From contig NZ_CP163443.1 of NCBI RefSeq assembly GCF_041053055.1, positions 8,911,001 through 8,975,000 of the forward strand: a DNA stretch of 64,000 bases, given 5' to 3'. The position numbers and the translations under genes were made by a program. Positions 58,301-64,000 of this stretch are shown in pieces. The stretch is from Streptomyces sp. R41. Lineage in GTDB: Bacteria; Actinomycetota; Actinomycetes; Streptomycetales; Streptomycetaceae. Numbering within the stretch: position 1 is the first letter of the stretch; each line of letters begins with the position of its first letter. The notes under the pieces are model-generated. The model had not been told where the DNA came from and made no database searches. It was given only the letters and a program-made list of their open reading frames with translations.

Positions 58301-59458
58301 GCCACCAGCGGACAGGACGCCGAACGACGGGAGCAGGCCGTCGCGGCCCGGGACGGTGCGGCGCGCCGGTTCCGGCACCTGTGTCTGGTCGGGCTGGCCG
58401 AGGACGCCGGCATGACACCGGAACCCGATGCCGGGGACGGCATGAAGGCCACCCTGGAGGCCGCCCGTGCCGCAGCGGCGAAATGGCCCGGTGTCCCGCA
58501 CGCCCCACGCAATCTGGGCGACGCCGCGACCCGCCTGTCGGAGGCGGTCCACGAGGCCCGCCAGCGCCTCGGCGTCCGTGCCGACCTGGACCTGGAACCC
58601 GACGAGGACATCCAGCTCTTCACCGCCACCCTGGACGGCGTACGGGTGGGGGCGACGGGCCTGCTCGCCACGCTCACCCAGGAGCGCGACCGCAGCCGTG
58701 ACGACATCACCACTGCGGAACGGCGCCTCTTCGACCAGATCCTCACCGGCGACATCCGCCGCCACCTCGCGGCCCGCATCCGCCAGGCAGGCGAACTCGT
58801 CGACCGCATGAACGGGCACCTGGAGCGGGTGCGGACCGCCTCCAACGTCGCCGTGCAGCTCGTCTGGGACGTCCGCGCCGATCTTCCGGACAGCACCCGC
58901 ACCGCCCGTCAGCTGCTGCTCAAGGACCCCGGCCGGGTCACCGAGACCGACCGGGAGGCCCTGCACGCGTTCTTCCGCGCCCGTATCGAGGAGGCCAAGG
59001 GCAGCGACACGGCCGCGAACTGGGAGGAACAGCTTGGCGAAGTGCTGGACTACACCGCCTGGCATCGCTTCACCGTCCGCCTCGACCGGGCGAACGGGGC
59101 GGGCTGGCAGCCACTGACCAAGAAGCTGCACGGCGCGCTGTCCGGCGGAGAGAAGGCCATCGCGCTGCACCTACCTCTGTTCGCCGCCGTCGCCGCTCAC
59201 TACGAGGCCGTTCCCCTGGCACCTCGGCCGATTCTGCTGGACGAGGTCTTCGTCGGTGTCGATACCGTCAACCGCGGACAGGTCTTCGCCCTGCTCGCCG
59301 CACTCGACCTGGATCTCATGATCACCTCCGACCACGAGTGGTGCACCTACGGCGAGCTGCCCGGCATCGCCGTCCACCAACTCCTCACCGGCGGGGACGA
59401 CGACGCCGTCACCAGCGCGCGCTTCGTCTGGAACGGCACCGACCTGGAGACGGGATGA
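55304..59458 (+). CDS. jetC: JetC, SMC/MukB-like ATPase of type II Wadjet (Walker A lysine lost)
   Basis: This 1384-residue SMC-like protein of the TIGR02680 group is the motor of Wadjet, which extrudes plasmid DNA and presents it to JetD. The N-terminal head has GQNGSGESKALELL at 61-74: position 67 is Glu (GAG, 55502-55504) where the Walker A lysine should be. Long Arg/Glu/Ala coiled coils with a hinge-like centre follow, and the C-terminal head has LSGGE at 1279-1283 and Walker B LLDEVFVGVD with Asp1313-Glu1314. Apart from residue 67 the protein is full length and open, but ATP binding should be lost. It is coupled to jetB and jetD. Confidence 0.88.
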   Translation: MSVTELPLPRRPESTEPAGTPASATQAAPGRWQPHRAGILNVWRYYDETFTFHQRRLLLRGQNGSGESKALELLLPFLFDASLRPNRLSTFGGSERTMHWNLLGEGASGKTRVGHVWMEFRRVGDDGTVRWFGCGARLQASVHTSGVHVDYFTTGSRIAHPDGVRLVNDAEQPLTRAALVEVLRDHGDVHASATDYRTAVRRELFAGMAEQRYESLLSALLQLRQPKLSERLDPSLLSTLLSRALPPLGEGEIAELAEGFERLDRQREHLKRLDDEVTAAETVASRQRAYARRVLRAGSAALISATTEMDNLTRVARQSAEELEQALAQRESTRARREEQELRAHALEETVEGLRESDAYKQGEELDRLRRRTEDVTATAGRQRARTQAIQAAAEKDQGHAEEVAGRARALDEHARDIAEEAHRSARAAGMESIHHEVRTILGAELEVTVPGGGTGWAGGRRSEDSGPTGTEDDSGARQARRLLRGAVTARRQQVSHITEAIDEHDRAVRDRGAAEDLLDEARTRLAEAIARRDEASAAWDDALAVQAERLLAWAEGCTELRIADPGDLVARAATEAEVRALVEAVARPLEQEIATAEATVRAACQTLRDERSRLEEGVRRLSGETDLAPAPPPTRTAVRTATAGAPLWRLIAFHEGVPLTVQAAVEAALEVSGLLDAWVSPYDGVTLPGHDTRAEAALAVPAPGPSLLEVLRPEEDIPVPAATVTRVLAGIAYGTALPGGHPAAVSADGGWRLALAAGTWSKPEPAYIGALARQRFRQRRIGELAERIGETNASLAALDDRLRGLGARRARLDADRAHPDYQELDARRRDWGRAEETVAARDDAVRDVAGRLARCESKVTGALRALTRRGAEHGLPTDRDQLRELSVGIDRFRDTADNWVDARLSATIAADSARQTAVQADRSRRAAEEQAEAADAVEAEAAGLKARLEAVEATVGEDYRQIVARVTEARAELRRCRDEAGRAADLLLDLEGHIGGLRATSGQDAERREQAVAARDGAARRFRHLCLVGLAEDAGMTPEPDAGDGMKATLEAARAAAAKWPGVPHAPRNLGDAATRLSEAVHEARQRLGVRADLDLEPDEDIQLFTATLDGVRVGATGLLATLTQERDRSRDDITTAERRLFDQILTGDIRRHLAARIRQAGELVDRMNGHLERVRTASNVAVQLVWDVRADLPDSTRTARQLLLKDPGRVTETDREALHAFFRARIEEAKGSDTAANWEEQLGEVLDYTAWHRFTVRLDRANGAGWQPLTKKLHGALSGGEKAIALHLPLFAAVAAHYEAVPLAPRPILLDEVFVGVDTVNRGQVFALLAALDLDLMITSDHEWCTYGELPGIAVHQLLTGGDDDAVTSARFVWNGTDLETG

Positions 59459-60733
59459 CCCACACGGATCCGGCCCCGGGCGAGGCCACCCTGCGCCGCC
59501 CCGAACTCCTCCCGCTCTGGCACACGGTCCACAACTGCCTCTCCGCCGGCCGTCCCGTCACACGGGTGCGCCTAGGGCCGCTCGACGACACTCAGCGCGA
59601 GGCCTTCGCGGACCTCCTCGGCCTGGACCGCCTGCCGGACCCTCGCCCCTCCGTCCCGCTCGCCCGCCTGGAAGAGGCCGTCACCGAACTGTGCGGCGGC
59701 CGTACGGTACGCGAGATTGTCACCGAACTCGTCGGTCCCCTCGGCGACCGGGCGGGCGAACGGCGTCGCGAGGGTAGCGAACGCGCGGCACTGTGGACCT
59801 GGCTGGCCGACCACGACACCGGTGCGGGCGCAGCCGGTGCTCTTGGACTGGGTCGCCTCCTGCCGGGCTGCCGGCCTCATCGGCGGCTCGGCGGAACGCA
59901 CCCGTACCTTGCTCACGGACGCGCTCAAGGTACTCACGGCGCTGCCCGGCCAGGCCGAACCGCTGCCTGTATTCGCTGCCCGGGTCCTGGACGGCCATGC
60001 GCACGCCCTCGACGACGGCACCCCGCTGACCACGCTCGTCCTGCGCGCGCTGGCGATCCTGTACGACATGGCTCCCCCGCAGTCCGCGGCCGACCGGCGC
60101 GCCCTGTGGACTCGTGCGGGCGTCGCCGACGACGACCTGTCCGCCACCGTCCTGGTCGGCGGACTGCGCTCGGCCGGTGACGGCCTGCTCGCCCGTGTGG
60201 CCCGCGTGTGCACCGAGGCCGGTCAGGCAGCCAGTCTGACTCTCGCCCAGGTCCGGGCCCCGGGCGAGTTCACCCTGGGCGCAGCTTCACCAGCCGTTGT
60301 CCACGTCGTGGAGAACCCCAGCATTCTGGCAGTGGCCATACGTCGCTTCGGCCGCCACTGCCCGCCGCTCGTCTGCACATCCGGCTGGCCCAACAGTGCT
60401 GCGATCCAGCTCCTGCGCATGCTCGCGGACCACGGCGCCGTCCTTTGCTACCACGGCGACTTCGACGGCGAAGGCATCCGCATCGCCGCGTACGTCCTGG
60501 ACAAGACATCGGCGCATCCCTGGCGCATGACGGCAGCGGACTACCGTGCAGCGGTCGTCCGCAACCCACATGGCCCTCAGCCAGGGCGCATCACCGAGGC
60601 GCCGTGGGATCCCGAGTTGGCCGAGGCCATGGCAGAGCACGGCACCGCGGTGGTGGAGGAGCTGGTGGCTGATGTGTTGTTGGAAGACCTCGCTGGTGCG
60701 GCTCAGCAGAAGCGCCCCCCGGGCTGCCCATGA
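59455..60733 (+). pseudogene. jetD: JetD, Toprim-type nuclease subunit of Wadjet, frameshifted
   Basis: The ATG overlaps the jetC stop (ATGA). The first 120 codons (LLPLWHTVHNCLSAG, LARLEEAVTELCGG, ALWTWLADHD) are in one frame and the remainder (AQPVLLDWVASCRAAGLIGGSAERTR to the end) is one frame over, so an extra base lies near 59815-59825. The second part has VVHVVENPSILA and the Toprim-like YHGDFDGEGIRIAAYVL, which together bind the catalytic metal. Restored, the protein would be about 425 residues, normal for DUF3323-DUF2399 JetD. A sequencing error is possible. Confidence 0.82.
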
Positions 60734-61069
60734 CGCTCGTTTGACGCTCCGGGCGGCCAGGCGGTAGCTCTGAGTGGTCGGGAACCGCGCTGACCTGCGA
60801 CTATGCCGACTTGGCCGACACGTGACGTGTTTCCGATGACCTCGCACGTGGAGTGTGTGGCGATTCTGGAACCGGCTAAGAAAGTCCTCTGACCTGCGAC
60901 TTTCATATGTTGTCGGTCTGCTCGACCTGTTTCCACACAGGCAACGGGTCGAGCGGACAGCCTGGCCAATGAGGTGTCCTGACCTGCACGTTCAGGTTGA
61001 GCCGATCGCCGCAACCAGCCACTGACGGGCTATCTCCGTGGATTTTTTGACGCTCAGTTGACGCTCGTT
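60731..61069. repeat. Short-repeat cluster downstream of jetD
   Basis: TGACGCTC occurs as doublets with an 11-bp period at 60731/60742 and again at 61048/61059. Between them TGACCTGC is present at 60791, 60890 and 60980, in contexts CTGACCTGCGACT, CTGACCTGCGACT and CTGACCTGCACGT. TGACCTGC copies also lie around the probable origin at 45.9-46.5 kb. The region encodes nothing recognisable. Confidence 0.6.
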
Positions 61070-61524
61070 GATCACTGTCCAAAGACATAACCGCCGACCA
61101 GGCACGATCTCGGCGAGCGGGTACGAGCTGCTGGACGCCTTCCGAAAGGCGTCTTACGGACAGCCGCGTACGTCGTCGCGCCCTGGCAGCCCTGGTCGCG
61201 GCTGGCGACACCGCCCTTCCTGAAACTTTGCACTCCGAGTGAGTCAATATCTGTGCCCGTGAAGTGAGAGTTTGACGGACCGTGCAGTGAGAGTTTTTCC
61301 GCGAAGAGCAGAGTGGAATTATCCAACGCACACGGGCCGTTCCGGCGTGCTACTGTCGATCTCAGTTGCAGTTGTGGTTCCCAAAACTTCAAGTGCCCCC
61401 ACCAGGCTTCTGTCGATCGGGAGCGCTTTTGTATTTCCGGTCATTTCCGGGCGGGGTAATCATCGCGGCGACACGGCGTTCGCACAGTGCGGATGCCGAT
61501 GTACTGCCCCAAAGGAGATATGAC
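61070..61524 (+). promoter_or_regulatory. Long upstream region/5' UTR of the cold-shock gene
   Basis: No gene is seen. AGTGAGAGTTT is repeated at 61263 and 61286. Cold-shock genes commonly have long structured leaders, and AAAGGAGAT is the ribosome site just before the ATG at 61525. The promoter itself could not be placed with confidence. Confidence 0.4.
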
Positions 61525-61728
61525 ATGGCTGCTGGTACCGTGAAGTGGTTCAACGCGGAAAAGGGCTTCGGCTTCATCGAGCAGGACGGTGGCGGCGCCG
61601 ACGTGTTCGCCCACTACTCGAACATTGCGGCGCAGGGCTTCCGTGAGCTGCTCGAAGGCCAGAAGGTGAACTTCGACATCGCGCAGGGCCAGAAGGGCCC
61701 GACGGCCGAGAACATCGTTCCGGCCTGA
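61525..61728 (+). CDS. Cold-shock protein, CspA family
   Basis: This 67-residue OB-fold RNA chaperone has [31 protein letters not shown], containing RNP1 (KGFGFI) and RNP2 (VFAHY). The length is standard for actinobacterial Csp. AAAGGAGATATGAC precedes the ATG. It is monocistronic, followed by a strong terminator and then a DEAD-box helicase gene, a partnership expected for cold or RNA-structure stress. Confidence 0.95.
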   Translation: MAAGTVKWFNAEKGFGFIEQDGGGADVFAHYSNIAAQGFRELLEGQKVNFDIAQGQKGPTAENIVPA

Positions 61729-61746
61729 CGCTGACGCACACTTTGT

Positions 61747-61784
61747 AGCTGGGGCCCGCATCCTTCAGGGTGCGGGCCCCAGCT
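61747..61784 (+). terminator. Hairpin terminator of the cold-shock gene
   Basis: Fourteen-base complementary arms (61747-61760 and 61771-61784) enclose a 10-base loop, 18 bp after the stop codon. Confidence 0.8.
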
Positions 61785-61859
61785 GCACGCATTCCCCGCA
61801 ACGGTTTCACCTGCGGGACGACTCGGAGGAATCCGCAGTCTCACCACACGCGGCTCCTC

Positions 61860-61886
61860 CTTCAGGGATGCTGGCGCATCCTGAAG
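61860..61886 (+). promoter_or_regulatory. Hairpin in the helicase leader
   Basis: CTTCAGG(G)ATGC and GCATCCTGAAG pair with one bulged G around a 4-base loop, about 190 bp upstream of the helicase start. It could be a regulatory RNA structure or a second terminator. Confidence 0.4.
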
Positions 61887-62072
61887 AGCTACACCGCAGT
61901 CGACGCCCGGACTTTGCGTCCTCATCGCGTCACCCCATTAAGCACCTGCGCCCGCGTATATTTCCGTCGGCCGGATTTGCTTTCTTTTGCCATCGGTCCA
62001 TACTTGTAATTCTCTATGCCGCTCATCGCTGCGGGAATTCCTTGATATGCGCCGCATCGAGGAAGGTTCCGC

Positions 62073-63566
62073 ATGATCCGCACACGCACGAACGACCGCT
62101 CCGCCTGCGCCCGTAATGGCAGTTCCGACGCAGGAAAGGGCGGCAGCCGCTTCGGCTCGTCGGCACCGCGCCGTTCCGGCGGGCCGGCCCGTTCCGGCGG
62201 TTACGGCCGCCGGCCCGCCGCCGTGCAGGGTGAGTTCGCGCTGCCCAGGACGATCACCCCCGCGCTGCCCGCCGTCGAGGCGTTCGCCGATCTCTCCATG
62301 CCCGAGCAGCTGCTGGCCGAGCTTGGCAGGCAGGGCGTGAGCGCGCCGTTCCCGATCCAGGGGGCGACGCTGCCGAACTCCCTGGCGGGCCGTGACGTCC
62401 TGGGCCGCGGGCGCACCGGTTCCGGCAAGACCCTCGCCTTCGGTCTCGCCCTGCTCGCCCGCACCGCCGGACAGCGTGCCGAGCCCCGCCAGCCGCTGGG
62501 GCTGATCCTCGTACCGACCCGTGAGCTGGCGCAGCAGGTGACCGACGCGCTCACGCCGTACGCCCGCTCCGTCAGGCTGCGGCTGGCCACGGTGGTGGGC
62601 GGGATGTCGATCGGCAAGCAGGCCGGCGCGCTGCGAGGCGGGGCCGAGGTCGTCGTCGCGACCCCGGGGCGGCTCAAGGACCTCATCGACCGTGGCGACT
62701 GCCGTCTGAACCAGGTGGGCGTCACGGTGCTGGACGAGGCCGATCAGATGGCCGACATGGGTTTCATGCCGCAGGTCACGGCGTTGCTCGACCAGGTGCG
62801 TCCGGAGGGGCAGCGGATGCTGTTCTCCGCCACCTTGGACCGTAATGTCGACCTGCTGGTGCGCCGTTATCTGACTGACCCCGTCGTGCATTCGGTCGAC
62901 CCGTCGGCCGGTGCGGTCACGACGATGGAGCACCACGTCCTGCACGTCCATGGCGCCGACAAGCACGCCGCCACGACCGAGATCGCCGCCCGCGAAGGCC
63001 GCGTGATCATGTTCCTGGACACGAAGCACGCCGTCGACCGGCTGACCCAGGACCTGCTCAACAGCGGGGTACGGGCTGCCGCGCTGCACGGCGGCAAGTC
63101 GCAGCCGCAGCGCACCCGCACGCTGGCGCAGTTCAAGACGGGGCACGTCAGCGTGTTGGTGGCGACCAATGTCGCGGCGCGCGGCATCCACGTCGACAAC
63201 CTCGACCTCGTCGTCAACGTCGATCCGCCGACCGACCACAAGGACTACCTCCACCGCGGCGGCCGTACCGCCCGCGCCGGCGAGTCCGGCAGCGTCGTCA
63301 CCCTCGTCACACCGAACCAGCGCCGCGGCATGGTCCGCCTCATGTCGGATGCCGGGATCAGGCCGCAGACCACCCAGATCCGTTCGGGCGACGAGGCCCT
63401 GAGCCGGATCACCGGCGCCCAGGCCCCGTCCGGCATCCCGGTCGTCATCACCGCACCGGTGGTCGAACGCCCCCAGCGCAGCGCCTCCTCCCGAGGCCGG
63501 CGCCGCCCCTCTTCGGCGACCCGGCGCGGGCCCGTACGCCAGTCCGTCTTCGACGCCGCGGCCTAG
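62073..63566 (+). CDS. DEAD-box RNA helicase
   Basis: This 497-residue ATP-dependent RNA helicase has the Q motif region PFPIQ, motif I GRTGSGKT, PTRELAQQ, TPGRL, DEAD motif LDEADQMADMGF, SAT, and motif VI HRGGRTAR. A basic Gly/Arg/Ser N-terminus (1-50) and a Ser/Arg C-terminus (about 470-497) flank the core. AGGAAGG precedes the ATG. Together with the Csp gene upstream it forms a typical cold-stress RNA-remodelling pair. Confidence 0.93.
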   Translation: MIRTRTNDRSACARNGSSDAGKGGSRFGSSAPRRSGGPARSGGYGRRPAAVQGEFALPRTITPALPAVEAFADLSMPEQLLAELGRQGVSAPFPIQGATLPNSLAGRDVLGRGRTGSGKTLAFGLALLARTAGQRAEPRQPLGLILVPTRELAQQVTDALTPYARSVRLRLATVVGGMSIGKQAGALRGGAEVVVATPGRLKDLIDRGDCRLNQVGVTVLDEADQMADMGFMPQVTALLDQVRPEGQRMLFSATLDRNVDLLVRRYLTDPVVHSVDPSAGAVTTMEHHVLHVHGADKHAATTEIAAREGRVIMFLDTKHAVDRLTQDLLNSGVRAAALHGGKSQPQRTRTLAQFKTGHVSVLVATNVAARGIHVDNLDLVVNVDPPTDHKDYLHRGGRTARAGESGSVVTLVTPNQRRGMVRLMSDAGIRPQTTQIRSGDEALSRITGAQAPSGIPVVITAPVVERPQRSASSRGRRRPSSATRRGPVRQSVFDAAA

Positions 63567-63612
63567 AACCTTCGTGATCAGGAAGCTGACCCATCTCCGC
63601 AGGAGGCACCTT

Positions 63613-64000
63613 TTGACGCTGGTTCAGATGCAGCCCCGCCCGGTGATCGCCAACCCCGTGCACAGGACGGTGGCTGAGGTCATGGACGCGGCCGGACCGC
63701 AGGTCTGTGACGACATGAGCGTCGAGGTGGCGCTGTCCGTCATGGCCGCCGCCCGCACGGGCCGGCTGGTCGTCTGCGACCAGGACGGCCAGTGCACCGG
63801 TCTGGTCACCCAGACCGAACTCGCCGCCGTCCGCGACAGCTCCGCTTACACGGACCGTGTCCGCCTGCGCGACATCCTCGGCGAACACGGGTCGTTCACC
63901 TCACTCGTGACCACGATGGCCGAAGCCGAGCACGCGATGCGCTCCGGCCGGCTCGGTGCCCTGCCGGTGGTCGACGAGCATGGCAGCGCGCTGGGCATCC
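63613..64000 (+). CDS. CBS-domain protein (partial, runs off the window)
   Basis: TTG follows AGGAGG with six-base spacing. The frame is open to the window end (129 codons) and reads VAEVMDAAGPQVCDDMSVEVALSVM, GRLVVCDQDGQCTGLVTQTELAAV, then the second unit LRDILGEHG, AMRSGRLGALPVVDEHGSALGI. These are two CBS motifs, which bind adenosyl nucleotides. It starts 47 bp after the helicase stop and is probably co-transcribed. Later ATG codons are possible starts but lack a ribosome site. Confidence 0.8.
   Translation, partial: MTLVQMQPRPVIANPVHRTVAEVMDAAGPQVCDDMSVEVALSVMAAARTGRLVVCDQDGQCTGLVTQTELAAVRDSSAYTDRVRLRDILGEHGSFTSLVTTMAEAEHAMRSGRLGALPVVDEHGSALGI

Noticed and set aside
1..64000. CRISPR array or tRNA/rRNA genes
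   Set aside because: No regularly spaced repeats with unique spacers and no tRNA-like or rRNA-like sequence were seen on reading the window.

Overview
The window is high-GC actinobacterial DNA that looks like Streptomyces. Start codons are often GTG, gene overlaps of the GTGA/ATGA kind are common, TetR, HxlR, MarR and IclR regulators are plentiful, and a cold-shock gene is followed by a DEAD-box helicase. A replication and partition module sits at about 41.3-46.0 kb, so the DNA is most likely a large (probably linear) plasmid or a chromosome arm that has absorbed plasmid DNA. No tRNA, rRNA or CRISPR array was seen.

Layout. 0-5 kb: a sulfonate/nitrate-type ABC importer (minus strand), a divergent IclR regulator, and a VanA/VanB-type Rieske oxygenase operon with a 61-residue protein between its two enzymes. 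5-41 kb: a catabolic archipelago of many small divergent units, each a regulator facing one to five enzymes. The enzymes include an old yellow enzyme, propionyl-CoA synthetase-like and other acyl-CoA ligases, several alpha/beta hydrolases, two quinone oxidoreductases, EthD-like, crotonase, SDR, Fe-alcohol dehydrogenase, acyl-CoA dehydrogenase and F420/FMN LLM-type proteins, and a good candidate fluoroacetate/haloacetate dehalogenase. The units look like pathways for uptake and beta-oxidation-like breakdown of aromatic, alicyclic or halogenated acids. Recognisable palindromes lie at many of the divergent promoters, and several are shared between units. Broken genes are frequent: hydrolase, lpd start, haloacid dehalogenase, MFS, two TetR tails and a TPR protein.

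41.3-46.5 kb: two related small partition-type proteins, a frameshifted ParA, a triple-repeat helix-turn-helix protein, a 501-residue replication-initiator-like protein, then an AT-richer non-coding zone with short repeats that is probably the origin. This zone abuts a diverged copy of the DNA found at 4.97-5.49 kb, so a 41.0-kb segment is bounded by direct repeats.

46.9-50.6 kb: a type III polyketide synthase, a membrane methyltransferase and an FAD hydroxylase in one operon (the organisation of srsABC phenolic-lipid loci), with a UbiA-type prenyltransferase divergent from it. 50.8-53 kb: GAF-ANTAR, GNAT and STAS regulatory proteins. 53.4-54.7 kb: a fatty-acid desaturase broken up with pieces of an IS701-type transposase. 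54.7-60.7 kb: a decaying type II Wadjet (JetABCD) anti-plasmid system. jetA is absent, jetB is truncated, JetC has Glu in place of the Walker A lysine, and jetD is frameshifted. 60.7-61.1 kb: short repeats. 61.5-64 kb: cold-shock protein, DEAD-box helicase and the start of a CBS-domain protein.

All functions are assigned by reading motifs in the translated sequence; no database search was run.
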